DNA of 64,000 nucleotides, taken from contig JAHJMN010000002.1 of NCBI GenBank assembly GCA_018821305.1, positions 62,001 through 126,000 on the forward strand, read 5' to 3'. The position numbers and the translations under genes are program-made. The number at the start of each line of letters is the position of its first letter. Within the stretch, counting starts at the first letter, position 1. The DNA is from Myxococcota bacterium (GTDB lineage: Bacteria > Myxococcota_A > Polyangia > HGW-17). Below are positions 8,821 to 18,861 of this stretch, one piece after another. The notes under the pieces are model-generated. The model did no database searches. It had not been told where the DNA came from and saw nothing but the letters and a program-made list of their open reading frames with translations.

Positions 8821-9095
8821 AGGAAAAACCCTTTCTTGCGGGAGAGAACATACTAATGATTTTTTAGACTATGGATTTAGAATCCAAGAATTTCTATCCC
8901 GACTGACAGTTTATATATCGTTTTAATGTTTGTGCATATATAGAAAATAATGATCACAAAAAACTGTTTGACAATCTGGATTATATATTATTTTTTCAAA
9001 CAGGACTCTCAAAGAATAATAAAAATCTTGCGAAGGTACCAAATCCTTTTGAAATTAATATAGACTGAAAAGAAAAATTTATTTAAAGTCATTTT
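8821..9095. other. Divergent intergenic region between the lipoprotein gene and recC
   Basis: This 275-base AT-rich stretch must hold promoters for both directions. A TTGACA occurs at 8968-8973 on the plus strand, but no TATAAT-like box lies 16-18 bases downstream, so I do not call a promoter. No repeat copy or RNA was seen. Confidence 0.45.
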
Positions 9096-12000
9096 ATGAA
9101 CTTAACTAATAATGTAAAAATTATAATAACAACGGAAATTCATCATCTTGTGGATGCTTTATCCGAAAATATTTCAATAAAAGATAAAGAACGGGATCTA
9201 ACACTGGATGATCATCAAATCATTGTTCCTAATTACAGTGTAACACGTTGGCTTAAATATGAAATTGCTCGTAGACAGGGAATCTATCATAATATTAAGT
9301 TTGCCACTATGGAGCCGTTTTTTCTGAGTTGCATATCCCCTGATAATAAAAAGAAGATATGGAATACACAGGATCTTAAAATTCAGATTTTGCATTATTT
9401 ATTGCAAAACAAGGCAATATTTGAATCCCTTGGATGCGGTGATTTTGAAGAGAAAAATGTTTTTTCCGTTTCTTCTGAACTTGCTTTAATTATAAACAAA
9501 AAACTCAAAGATTATCCCGATTTGAAGGTGGATACTCCAGAAGATGAACCTTTTTATAAGCCCCTTACTGTCGTTTTTAACTATCTTTTAAATCTAAGAA
9601 AAAAATCTGGTATCTACTTTTCCGTACACGATTATATCGCTGCAGGAGAAGAAATCCTTCTGCCGGATTTATTGCATATATTTGCACCGGGGTTCATCAA
9701 TAAAAATATATATTCTGATATTGATAAAATATCAGATACTTCAGAAATTATTATTTACAGTAATACTCTCCAGTTATTCGAACAACAGCAGAATCAATTT
9801 TTATCAACTTATGGTAGAGCCTATGTTTTGAATAGCAGCAATTTAATAAAATATTCTGAATTTGATAATGCCGGAAACGTCACCGCAGTGAATCCAGTTT
9901 ATTCCAATGAAGACACATTGAGCGTCCTAAAGAATTGTTTAGTTAACGATGAAGTTTTCAGTAAACCCAAGTCAACATTTAATGATCTACCCCTTTTTGA
10001 AAACATAGTTTCAGAAATTCCAGATCAGACCATTCACTTTATTTCCGGCCCTGGCCTTGTCAGGGAATGCGAGACAGTCAAAGACCTTATAATTACTTTG
10101 ATGGCAGAAGATGAAAATGCCAGATTGTCGGATTTCTGCGTAAATATTGCTGATACTAGTAAAAAGAGCCGTTATTTTACGGTACTTAATTTCTTTCTCC
10201 TGAATGCAGGTATTCCTGTTACTACCATTGATACCGTAAGGGAAAGTGCATCTGGAGTACTTGATTTAACTGAAAAATTAGTAAAATTAACCGGGAGTGA
10301 ATTTTCCTATCAAGCGGTTAAAGAAATTATTTTTCATGAATCATTTTGTTCTTTAGATTCTTCTCACAAAAAACTATTGGAAAAAATTATAGGAAATGCT
10401 GGTATCTATCGAGGAATGACAAAACAGGATCTTAGTGATACCTATGTTAAAAACGATCTTTTAACCTGGAAACAGGGCCTTTTTAGAATAATCTGCAGTT
10501 GTTTCCTGGATCCTGAAGACCCTGGAGTTTTTGAAACTTCGGAAGGTAGATATCTTGGAATCAAAGGTCTTAGCGAAAGTGATTCCATTCTATCATTTAT
10601 TGCGCAGATACTTGACTTACTCAATAAATTAGAAGTTGTCGGAAAAATCGGAAAACAATCAATTAAAGATTGGGCCGAAATTTATTCGATCCTTTTATCG
10701 GAAAGCACATTTACTCCAGATATTTCCGATTCAACTCTTCTCAAGGATATAATTCATACAATTCTTCAGGTTGGACAACACAGTATAGAAGATCTTCTAG
10801 TCAGTGGTAATATTGCAAGAGAGCTAATATTAACTGAGCTTTCTGGTTTTCGTGAGAAAGGTGGTCAATACACCGGTAGGGGAGTAACTATCTCTTCAAT
10901 GGGAAGCCTCAGACCCATACCATTTCGTTATCGGTTTGTAATTGGACTGAATGAAAAAGGATTTCCACCATCGGAAACCGTATCCATACTGGATCCGGAA
11001 AAAGGCAGACTATTCAACGAAACCTCAAAATCCTTCGGGTATTTTATTGAGGCTATTTTGGGAACTGAAAAACAGTTATGGCTATCTTATCAAAACCGGG
11101 AATTAAAAAAATCATCTCCTTTGAATCCATCAAGAATCATGTCTGAACTTCACGGATTTCTTGAACTCCAAACTGGAGTAAAAATAGACGTTCTCGAAAT
11201 TCCTTTACTCAGAACAGATCCAAAATACCTCTTTTTTCCTGGAAGATTTAATAAAGAAGCCTTTTTTGAGGTTAAGACTGCTTCCGAGCAGGATACTGAC
11301 AATATTGAGACAACAATTCATAAGTACAATGGAAAAAAATTCCATGATATCAACCTTAAATTGTTGGAATTATTTATTATCAAACCCTGGGAAGCATGGA
11401 TTAAACTTTACGGTGGCATGACAAAATCAAAACCCGAAGAGGAAGTAGATTATTTTGAACCAGTTATCGGAGCGGGTCTATACCATAATCTACTTTTGGT
11501 GGATCTATTCGCTGCAATGGTTACTGAAGATGGATCAATTGCAGAAATAGTTGAAAGAAATACCAGAAATATTGATTTGAATGGACAGTTACCATCAGGC
11601 ATTTTTTTAGATATTTACAAAAAAAATCTTGTGAAGATTCTGGAAAATTACAAACTTGCTTTCACCAACACTTTCCCGCAGGAAACAATAAAAAATATTA
11701 CTTTTCCCTGTTTAGGCAGGCAAAGATACTATAAATCTTACTATAAAATTATTAATGAAGCGAAAGTCAATATTGATAAGTATGAGATTACCGGGTATCT
11801 GGGGCCAGTAATTGAGGATAAAAATACAATAATAAAACTGAAAAGAGGAAAACCCGGAAAACCAAGTGAGTTAGATATTGCCAATATTTTTATACGCGGT
11901 CTTCTGCTTACAATACTAACTGAACAAAAATCCTGGAACGCGGTTTTTTTGTATTCCGAAGGTCAAACTGAATCCTTTTTTATTAATCTACCGGAATCAC

Positions 12001-12269
12001 CAAATCTTTTTCTTTCAAATATGGTGAATTCTCTTACGGGGCAGGTTTTTGATTATTTCATAAAAATAATTTCTCTTGCAGGACTTAAACCGGATAAAAT
12101 GAAGGAGAGCCTTCATAGAATGTACGCAACCCCAGAAAGAAATGATTATAATTCATATATATATAATCACTTTATATTAAATTTGCCTGAAAATCCGGAA
12201 GATCTTTTTAAAGAAATTACTGGATTTGAAAAACTTGAGGGTATTTTAAAAAAAAATGATTCAATCTAA
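9096..12269 (+). CDS. recC: Exodeoxyribonuclease V gamma chain, RecC
   Basis: This 1057-residue RecC subunit belongs to the RecBCD helicase-nuclease, which processes double-strand ends and loads RecA. RecC lacks the active motifs of its SF1-like fold and serves as scaffold and Chi reader. Recognition features are the N-terminal PNYSVTRWLKYEIARRQGI, and the segment VTISSMGSLRPIPFRY followed by VIGLNEKGFPP near residue 620, which corresponds to the RecC 'M-R-S-I-P-F ... L-G-M-N-D-x-x-F-P' signature. The length is close to E. coli RecC. The gene overlaps recB by 14 bases and starts the operon. Divergence from E. coli RecC is large, so Chi specificity cannot be predicted. Confidence 0.9.
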   Translation: MNLTNNVKIIITTEIHHLVDALSENISIKDKERDLTLDDHQIIVPNYSVTRWLKYEIARRQGIYHNIKFATMEPFFLSCISPDNKKKIWNTQDLKIQILHYLLQNKAIFESLGCGDFEEKNVFSVSSELALIINKKLKDYPDLKVDTPEDEPFYKPLTVVFNYLLNLRKKSGIYFSVHDYIAAGEEILLPDLLHIFAPGFINKNIYSDIDKISDTSEIIIYSNTLQLFEQQQNQFLSTYGRAYVLNSSNLIKYSEFDNAGNVTAVNPVYSNEDTLSVLKNCLVNDEVFSKPKSTFNDLPLFENIVSEIPDQTIHFISGPGLVRECETVKDLIITLMAEDENARLSDFCVNIADTSKKSRYFTVLNFFLLNAGIPVTTIDTVRESASGVLDLTEKLVKLTGSEFSYQAVKEIIFHESFCSLDSSHKKLLEKIIGNAGIYRGMTKQDLSDTYVKNDLLTWKQGLFRIICSCFLDPEDPGVFETSEGRYLGIKGLSESDSILSFIAQILDLLNKLEVVGKIGKQSIKDWAEIYSILLSESTFTPDISDSTLLKDIIHTILQVGQHSIEDLLVSGNIARELILTELSGFREKGGQYTGRGVTISSMGSLRPIPFRYRFVIGLNEKGFPPSETVSILDPEKGRLFNETSKSFGYFIEAILGTEKQLWLSYQNRELKKSSPLNPSRIMSELHGFLELQTGVKIDVLEIPLLRTDPKYLFFPGRFNKEAFFEVKTASEQDTDNIETTIHKYNGKKFHDINLKLLELFIIKPWEAWIKLYGGMTKSKPEEEVDYFEPVIGAGLYHNLLLVDLFAAMVTEDGSIAEIVERNTRNIDLNGQLPSGIFLDIYKKNLVKILENYKLAFTNTFPQETIKNITFPCLGRQRYYKSYYKIINEAKVNIDKYEITGYLGPVIEDKNTIIKLKRGKPGKPSELDIANIFIRGLLLTILTEQKSWNAVFLYSEGQTESFFINLPESPNLFLSNMVNSLTGQVFDYFIKIISLAGLKPDKMKESLHRMYATPERNDYNSYIYNHFILNLPENPEDLFKEITGFEKLEGILKKNDSI

Positions 12270-15225
12270 AAACAAAATTGTTGAGCAAATTTTTAATAAT
12301 CAGACCTGTACAAATGCAAACTTTTTCCTGATCGAAGCATCTGCAGGGACAGGAAAAACTCACACTATGGAAAATATTTTTACTGAATTTATACTTCAGG
12401 GTGTAAATATTCAATCCATTCTTGCAGTAACTTTTACTGAAAAAGCCGCGTCTGAGCTTTCCCTTCGGATATATGAAAACCTTAAAAAAACTTCTGATCC
12501 CAACGGATACCTGGAGAAAGCGCTAAGGGAATTTCAGTTTAATTCTATTTTTACTATTCATGGCTTTGCTAATAAAATAATAAATGAATTCAGAGTTCTT
12601 GCTGGCATCGGTGGAAATACAACTCTTATTGAAAGAAAAAAAGCATACAATTATGCTTTTAATTCGATGATCCGAAGCGAAAGCACGGCCACGGATCCCC
12701 TTCTTGAATCTGTTCTGGAAGTTATAAGTATTAACGATCTTGAAAATATTTTTATACGCATGATTGAGACAAATAATCAACTCACGAGGAACAATTGTAT
12801 TAATCCCGACTATATCATTTCAGCGTTTTTATTAAAATATATAGATGATTTTGAAAGTCGTGTATCTCAATATATAAAGGATGGTTCTTTTTTTACTTAT
12901 GATGACATGATTAGTGTTGTAGCGCTGGCTTTAAATGATTCTTCGAGCCCTTTATTGCGTGCACTAAGAGGAAGGTACAACATAGGTATTATTGATGAGT
13001 TTCAGGACACTGATTCAAAACAATGGGATATTTTCAGAAACTTGTTTTGCGGTTCTGAAAATATGGCAGGTGATAAAAAACTCTTTCTAGTTGGAGATCC
13101 AAAGCAATCTATCTATGGATGGCGGGGAGCAGATCTGGATACATATTTCGAAGCTAAAAAACTCATTTCTAATCATAAGAACGGAAAGATTCTATCACTG
13201 GATACTTCTTATCGCTCCACGAAATCAATGGTTCAAGCGACAAATAAATTTTTTAATAATTTTTTTACTTTACCTAATGAATACCCGGAAAATATTCAGT
13301 GTGGAAATCCAGAAATGAAATTTGAGACATCAAATTCAACAATGGAGTTAAAAAGCGTTAATGTTCCTGTTTTTATTGGGTCAACGAAAAACAAAGTTCT
13401 CGACTCTTTTACCGATGAGCTCAGTGAACTCTTAAAAGGTGAATACTATTTTAAAAAAAATTCAGTTAAAAAACGGATTACTGCTGGAGATATTTTTTTT
13501 CTGGTTCGATCCGCTATGGATGCCAATGTAGTAGAAAAATTGCTCAGGGAAAAAAACATTCCCTGTTTTATATACAAAAACAAAGGACTTTTTCAATCTC
13601 ATGAAGCTCTTGGGGTTTTAGATGTACTCAATGCTGTTTCTAATCCAGAACCTCAATTCCTAAGGAAAGCATTTATTAGTGATATTTTCAATATGCCCCT
13701 ATCTGCAGTAATGGCAGATAATCCAGGAGTTTTATATGAAAATAATTCAGAAACAATTCGACGATGGAGCCTGCTTTCAAAAGAACGACGATTTTCTGTT
13801 CTTTTTCATGAGATTATAGAAAAACCTGATTTTGTTGATAGAATGATTAAAAATAATAAAAAACATCTCCTCGATAACTATCATACTATTATCGAAACCT
13901 TGCTTATACAAAATCCAACATCCAGTCTCGATTCTCATCTCAAAACCCTTAAAAAGTTTTATGTGGAAGATTACCGTTCCTCCGACGAAGATGTCAACTT
14001 AACAGAGAACATGGGAGTTTCTGACTCCGTTCAAATCCTTACTATTCACAAATCCAAAGGTCTTGAAAATAAAGTAGTATTTCTTTTTGGAGGTTATTCT
14101 TCGGGAAAGGATGACTCTTACTTGAGATATTTTAAGAAAAAACCTGATGAACAAAAATGGTGGATTACTGAAAACTCAACGAACTCTGATGAAAATCCAG
14201 AAAAGAAAGCACTTTTCAATGACCTTGAAAGTGGTGAAAATGAATATCTCAGATTGGAAAAGCAAAGACTGAGTTATGTAGCATTCACAAGATCTTCTGC
14301 AGCTCTATTTGTACCACTTATTCTCAATAAAGACAAAAGTCCAAGAAAGATTTTCCTTAATGATTTAAATGAAAAGCTCTTCAGTCTTTACAGAAATCCT
14401 ACTGAGGATTTCAGATTTTACGAAATAAAACAAAATTTTAAAGAAAGACACGAAATCAAAGAAATTAAGGAATCTGAAGAACAAACAGAGATGAAATTTC
14501 CTCAAATCATGGAGGTTCCTGATTTTAAAAACAGACTCGGAGAGACCGTAAACTCTTATTCCAGTCTTAAAAAACTACTGAAACCTTATGATCTTACAGA
14601 AACTCATTCACTACAAAGAGTAGATGAAGATCGTGGTAGCGCATATGGTACTCTTGTTCATGAATTCATGGAAAGAGTAGATATATCAGAAATCATGAAA
14701 GCAGAAAGTTTTGAAAATTGGGCTGAAAAAGAAAGTGTTAAAAATCTCATTCTGGAACTGAATTTCAAAGAAACATGGTCTGGCGATACTATTAATAAAG
14801 CACTACTAATGTGCTACTCCGGTTACACAACACTTATAAATATGGGCAATTCGTCTATCGCCCTTGGTAATGCCGAGCAGATCAGCAGAGAAATGGAGTT
14901 TCTCGAATTGATATCAGACGAGTTTCCCGGGAAATCTTTGCAAAATGTAAAAACTGGTGACTGGATAAAAGGAATCATTGACCTGGCTTTTTTACATGAA
15001 GGAAAGTTGTGGATAGCAGACTGGAAAACTGATTTTCTCGAAGATTATTCACAGCCATTTATTGAAGATATTGTATCAAAACAATACGAAATCCAATTAT
15101 TACTTTATAAAAACGCAGCGATACGAATGCTTAGCCGATTCAGGAAAGCAGATTTTGGTGGGATTATTTATATTTTCTTAAGAGGATTAGATAATACAGG
15201 AAATGGAGTATGGATTGATGGATAA
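12256..15225 (+). CDS. recB: Exodeoxyribonuclease V beta chain, RecB
   Basis: This 989-residue UvrD-type helicase with a C-terminal nuclease is the 3'-5' motor and the only nuclease of RecBCD. SF1A motifs in order: Walker A ASAGTGKTHT (about 28-37), TFTEKAASEL, IIDEFQDTDSKQW (motif II), FLVGDPKQSIYGWRGAD (motif III), SYRSTKSM (IV), ILTIHKSKGLE (V) and LSYVAFTRS (VI). The RecB-family nuclease is intact near residues 906-927: GIIDLAFLHEG then LWIADWKTD, with the D-x(n)-D-x-K catalytic set, followed by KQYEIQLLLY. It is shorter than E. coli RecB (about 1180). It starts inside the end of recC and overlaps recD. Confidence 0.95.
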   Translation: MIQSKNKIVEQIFNNQTCTNANFFLIEASAGTGKTHTMENIFTEFILQGVNIQSILAVTFTEKAASELSLRIYENLKKTSDPNGYLEKALREFQFNSIFTIHGFANKIINEFRVLAGIGGNTTLIERKKAYNYAFNSMIRSESTATDPLLESVLEVISINDLENIFIRMIETNNQLTRNNCINPDYIISAFLLKYIDDFESRVSQYIKDGSFFTYDDMISVVALALNDSSSPLLRALRGRYNIGIIDEFQDTDSKQWDIFRNLFCGSENMAGDKKLFLVGDPKQSIYGWRGADLDTYFEAKKLISNHKNGKILSLDTSYRSTKSMVQATNKFFNNFFTLPNEYPENIQCGNPEMKFETSNSTMELKSVNVPVFIGSTKNKVLDSFTDELSELLKGEYYFKKNSVKKRITAGDIFFLVRSAMDANVVEKLLREKNIPCFIYKNKGLFQSHEALGVLDVLNAVSNPEPQFLRKAFISDIFNMPLSAVMADNPGVLYENNSETIRRWSLLSKERRFSVLFHEIIEKPDFVDRMIKNNKKHLLDNYHTIIETLLIQNPTSSLDSHLKTLKKFYVEDYRSSDEDVNLTENMGVSDSVQILTIHKSKGLENKVVFLFGGYSSGKDDSYLRYFKKKPDEQKWWITENSTNSDENPEKKALFNDLESGENEYLRLEKQRLSYVAFTRSSAALFVPLILNKDKSPRKIFLNDLNEKLFSLYRNPTEDFRFYEIKQNFKERHEIKEIKESEEQTEMKFPQIMEVPDFKNRLGETVNSYSSLKKLLKPYDLTETHSLQRVDEDRGSAYGTLVHEFMERVDISEIMKAESFENWAEKESVKNLILELNFKETWSGDTINKALLMCYSGYTTLINMGNSSIALGNAEQISREMEFLELISDEFPGKSLQNVKTGDWIKGIIDLAFLHEGKLWIADWKTDFLEDYSQPFIEDIVSKQYEIQLLLYKNAAIRMLSRFRKADFGGIIYIFLRGLDNTGNGVWIDG

Positions 15226-16831
15226 AACGTCTGTTTTAAATGAAAATGCACCTCTACCAGGTCTCCATGAATGTATTGAGTTTTTAGTAGGATACACAAA
15301 ACCTTCAGAACGTGTTGATTTAACTATTGTTTCGTTGCTTGAAAAAACTATCATTGCAGAAAAAAACGGAGATTACGGTTATGACCTTTCTGATGATGAC
15401 TTGTATACAGTTAAAAAGTTTTTTAACAATAATGATGGGTTATTCAAAGCAAGCGTTGGTCTAAATGAACCATTTGCCCTGTGTGGCTCTACCCTCATGA
15501 CCCACCGGATGAAAAAAGCCATCGAAGATATAAATACCGTTTTAACAGATAAAGCCTGTAAATCTGGTTTTGAAATTTTATCCAAGCACGACAATCTATC
15601 CCCTGAACAGAATAATGCGGTAAAAAATGCTCTTGAAAACAGAATTAGTATAATAACAGGCGGTCCTGGAACAGGAAAAACCAGCGTTATTGCTCAAATT
15701 GTCCAAACCTTTGTTGAAATTACAGGTAATACAGAAAGTATTGCAGTGTGCGCACCAACAGGAAAAGCTGCAAACCGTGTTGGCGAAGTTCTTTTCCGAT
15801 ATCCTGACATTAAACCTCAAACGGTTCACCGGTTATGCGGGTACTCTCCCTCCGGGGGATATTACTTACATAATTCAGAAAATCGACTGGCTTATGACCT
15901 CGTTATTGTAGATGAATCTTCGATGCTTGATTTGTACACAGCCAGACAACTTGCTGTGAGCCTTAAAACTGACTGCATACTTGTTCTGGTGGGAGATGCC
16001 TTTCAGTTACCACCAGTGGGAAGTGGTAGGTTTTTCAATGATATTGTCGATTTCAGTGATAAACACCAAGTTCCAATTTCAAAATTGACAAAAAATTTCC
16101 GTTCGGAAGGGGTATCCCTTGGACACTTTGTTGAAAAATGCAGAACAGGAGATTTTTCCCCGGATGATACTTTCAAAGATGTTCATTTTGAACAGGTCAT
16201 GATTGAAAAATTTACACAGATTACTGATTATAAAATTAATCCTATCTGGACACGACCGGTTGCTATTCCAGATGACCTTAAACTAAAAGATCCTATATTT
16301 TTAGATGAATGGAAAAAACTTAACTCACAGATTATACTTACTCCGGTGAATTCAGGGCCTATGGGCACTGAGGAAATCAACAAGCGAATTTTTGTAAAGT
16401 ATGGAGACTTTTTTGCCGGAATGCGAATAATTATGAATAAAAATAATTATACATGGAATATTTTTAACGGTGATATGGGTATAATTATTCCTGGGATTTA
16501 TCAAACAAATGAAACATTATGGGCTGCTTTTCCGGAAAATGATTATTTTCGAACTATTCCAGTCAGTGAGATTTCCACATCAATCTCTGGCGCACACGCA
16601 GTTACAGTGCATCGCAGTCAGGGAAGTGAATTTAACGAAGTAATACTCCTTTTGCCACCAAATGCAGCTAATTTAACTCCTCAATTAATTTATACAGCTG
16701 TATCCAGAGCACGAAAAAAAGTAACTGTTTATGGAGACATCAATCAATTTTCCGCTATACTTAAAGTCAGACAAAAAAGAAAAACATCCCTGTTTTCCTT
16801 CTCCAATAATTCAAAGGATGACTTGTTATGA
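15218..16831 (+). CDS. recD: Exodeoxyribonuclease V alpha chain, RecD
   Basis: This RecD subunit (about 537 residues) is the 5'-3' SF1B motor of RecBCD. Motifs: Walker A GGPGTGKTS (about residue 150), APTGKAANR, VDESSMLDL, LVGDAFQLPPVGSG, VTVHRSQGSEF and YTAVSRARKKV. An N-terminal region of about 140 residues precedes the helicase core, as in RecD1. I choose the ATG at 15218, which has GGAG nine bases upstream and overlaps the recB stop by 8 bases. An in-frame ATG at 15203 would add five residues but lacks a spaced ribosome-binding site. The last codons overlap the next gene through ATGA. The recC-recB-recD order is compact and implies one transcript. Confidence 0.94.
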   Translation: MDKTSVLNENAPLPGLHECIEFLVGYTKPSERVDLTIVSLLEKTIIAEKNGDYGYDLSDDDLYTVKKFFNNNDGLFKASVGLNEPFALCGSTLMTHRMKKAIEDINTVLTDKACKSGFEILSKHDNLSPEQNNAVKNALENRISIITGGPGTGKTSVIAQIVQTFVEITGNTESIAVCAPTGKAANRVGEVLFRYPDIKPQTVHRLCGYSPSGGYYLHNSENRLAYDLVIVDESSMLDLYTARQLAVSLKTDCILVLVGDAFQLPPVGSGRFFNDIVDFSDKHQVPISKLTKNFRSEGVSLGHFVEKCRTGDFSPDDTFKDVHFEQVMIEKFTQITDYKINPIWTRPVAIPDDLKLKDPIFLDEWKKLNSQIILTPVNSGPMGTEEINKRIFVKYGDFFAGMRIIMNKNNYTWNIFNGDMGIIIPGIYQTNETLWAAFPENDYFRTIPVSEISTSISGAHAVTVHRSQGSEFNEVILLLPPNAANLTPQLIYTAVSRARKKVTVYGDINQFSAILKVRQKRKTSLFSFSNNSKDDLL

Positions 16832-18342
16832 AAATATCAATAAACCAACTCGTTCTTCTATCAATTTTATTTTTCTTTTCCTGTAGTGGTTCAACCAAGA
16901 AAAACAATAATAATATAATTAATAATATCAATCCTCCTCCCGCTGTTTGTGAAGAGGGAATTCAACCTCTTGATACAACTAACCCTGATCATATTATCGG
17001 AGATGGAACACCAAATAGTTGTACAGAAGATGCTCTCGTTGAAGCTGCTGAATCAGGTGGTATAATCAAATTTAATTGTGGAGCAGACCCCGTCGAAATT
17101 TCTTTATCTAACACTATAGTTTTTGACTCAGAAACCGTGATCGATGGGGGTGGTCTTGTAACTTTAAATGGACATCATAATACGAGGATTTTTTATCTGG
17201 ATTCAGATTATAACACTACAACACCCACACTAACCGTACAGGGTATTACTTTTGTTAATGGATCTTCTGGATCCGATGGTGATGATACTGCTCAAGGTGG
17301 TGGAGCTATCTACCGGGATGGTGGAAGTCTTCAGGTAATCAATTGCAATTTTATAAACAATACTGCTCCATCGCCTGGACAGGATATTGCGGGTGGTGCA
17401 ATTTATGCGTTTGGTGGAGGTTTTACTACAATCGCTGGCAGTACATTTACAGAAAACACTGCTTCAAATGGTGGAGCAATTGGTAGTTTAAATGGTGATC
17501 TTACAGTTATAAACAGTGTTTTCAGCGAAAATGCGGCAACCGGTCGCGATGGAAATCCAGGAAATGGAGGCTGTGGTGGGGCAATATATCAGGATGGCAG
17601 GGATGAAATCACCACTTTTTGTGGTGTTTTAATAAGCAATAATTCCGCTGGTGCCATTGGTGGCGGTGTATTCCGTGTTTCAAATGATAATTCCGGAACA
17701 TTTATTATGGACAAAACAACCGTTGATTCAAATGTAGTTACGGCTTCTGGAGAAGGAAACGCTGGTGGTCTCTATCTTCAGGGTTTAGATATGAGTATCA
17801 CAGCAAGTACAATCAGTAGAAACTCCGCACACTATAACGGGGGAATATGGATACATACATCTGTGGTACACTGGATAAACGTAACCGTCGCGGAAAACCT
17901 TGCCACAGGCAGCAATGGAGGTGGCTTATGGCTTAGTGGTGATCCAACGGGAGTCTTATTAAATTGCACAATTGCAAACAATCATGCCGATGCTGATGGT
18001 CAAGGAGCCGGTGCTGTTTTCGGTGGAAACACCAACTTAATTCTAAAAAACACTATAATCAGTGGAAATACTGGATGGTGGGGAAGCGGTTGCCAGAATA
18101 AACTCGGAGGAGCCGGTGGAAATTTCCAATGGATTGATGCCGCACTTTGTACGGATGATGTAACTGTTGCAGATGTACATCTAGGGCCCTTGACAGATAA
18201 CGGCGGTTCTACGGAGACTATGCTTCCTGCAGTGGATAGCCCGGCTGCAGTGTCTGTAACTGATTGCCCAACCACAGATCAGCGAGGCGAAGCCCGACCT
18301 GAAATATGTACCGCTGGAGCTACAGAAGTATCCAGCAACTGA
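16828..18342 (+). CDS. Right-handed beta-helix surface lipoprotein
   Basis: This 504-residue lipoprotein begins MKISINQLVLLSILFFFSCSG with the lipobox cysteine at residue 19, then an Asn-rich tether (KKNNNNIINN). A CSLREAI-like entry segment (SCTEDALVEAAESGG) follows. Residues about 90-420 form pectate-lyase-type beta-helix coils, with repeats such as GGAIYRDGGSLQVINC, GGAIYAFGGGFTTI and GGGLWLSG. The C-terminal TDNGGSTETMLPAVDSPA and TDQRGEARPEICTAGATE match the choice-of-anchor Q pattern. It is probably displayed on the surface; no catalytic residues are evident. Its ATG overlaps the recD stop (ATGA), so it is coupled to the recombination operon. Downstream lies a repeat cluster starting about 15 bases after the stop. 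Confidence 0.85.
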   Translation: MKISINQLVLLSILFFFSCSGSTKKNNNNIINNINPPPAVCEEGIQPLDTTNPDHIIGDGTPNSCTEDALVEAAESGGIIKFNCGADPVEISLSNTIVFDSETVIDGGGLVTLNGHHNTRIFYLDSDYNTTTPTLTVQGITFVNGSSGSDGDDTAQGGGAIYRDGGSLQVINCNFINNTAPSPGQDIAGGAIYAFGGGFTTIAGSTFTENTASNGGAIGSLNGDLTVINSVFSENAATGRDGNPGNGGCGGAIYQDGRDEITTFCGVLISNNSAGAIGGGVFRVSNDNSGTFIMDKTTVDSNVVTASGEGNAGGLYLQGLDMSITASTISRNSAHYNGGIWIHTSVVHWINVTVAENLATGSNGGGLWLSGDPTGVLLNCTIANNHADADGQGAGAVFGGNTNLILKNTIISGNTGWWGSGCQNKLGGAGGNFQWIDAALCTDDVTVADVHLGPLTDNGGSTETMLPAVDSPAAVSVTDCPTTDQRGEARPEICTAGATEVSSN

Positions 18343-18356
18343 CGAGTTTGTTGATT

Positions 18357-18777
18357 CAGTCACTTCCCCGAAATACAGTTTTTCAAATTTTTCGTCGATT
18401 TTTACTTAAGGACAGTAACCCCAGTGCTTACGCTTTCGCGTTTCGCTACTCAAGAGCGCTATAGACCGCTTGCGGAATAAAAGGATCGAAATGGGAAAAG
18501 TGAATGTTTTCATTCTGCCATCTGTAATTATGCTTTGATGTTGAATGGTTATGCCCTGTTTCTGATCCTGTTTACCTGATTTCCTGAGTTACTGTATAAA
18601 ATTTCAGAGAAACAGGAAATCAGTAGCAGGAACAGGAAAACAGGGGGCTCTTTCCTGAAGCATTTTATTTATAATAACTCACAATCGTATTACTCCGCAA
18701 GCGCTATAGTTGAATTTATTGTAGCAATCTGTTTGAATTTTTAATCCTTCGCAAAGCAAATTACGAGATACTAACTA
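18357..18777 (+). repeat. R1 repeat copy split by an inserted R2 element
   Basis: The left half (18357-18420) has the AAATACAGTTTTTCAAATTT block followed by AGGACAGTAACC. The right half (about 18710-18777) has TTGAATTTATTGTAG, TTTTTAATCCTTCGC and a TACTAACTA end. Between them lie an unaligned stretch (18421-18458) and the 251-bp R2 element. Together this is one R1 in plus orientation interrupted by R2. It begins 15 bases after the beta-helix gene stop. Confidence 0.75.
18459..18709 (+). repeat. R2 element, 251 bp, with terminal inverted repeats and a long internal hairpin
   Basis: The ends are CTATAGACCGCTTGCGGAAT (18459 onward) and CTCCGCAAGCGCTATAG (18693-18709), an imperfect inverted pair of about 20 bp. 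Inside, 18552-18645 forms a CCTG-rich imperfect hairpin: CCCTGTTTCTGATCCTGTTT on the left arm pairs with ACAGGAAAACAGGG on the right. A related but diverged right part occurs at 20757-20850. It has no coding capacity, so it is a MITE-like candidate. Confidence 0.65.
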
Positions 18778-18861
18778 TTTTCTAAACAAAGACCAATCAT
18801 CAAAATACTGGCATTATATAATTATATATCATATAAGTTTGATTTCAACTCTTCTTATGAT

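Noticed and set aside
8968-8996. Possible sigma70 promoter for recC (TTGACA at 8968)
   Set aside because: No -10-like hexamer 16-18 bases downstream.
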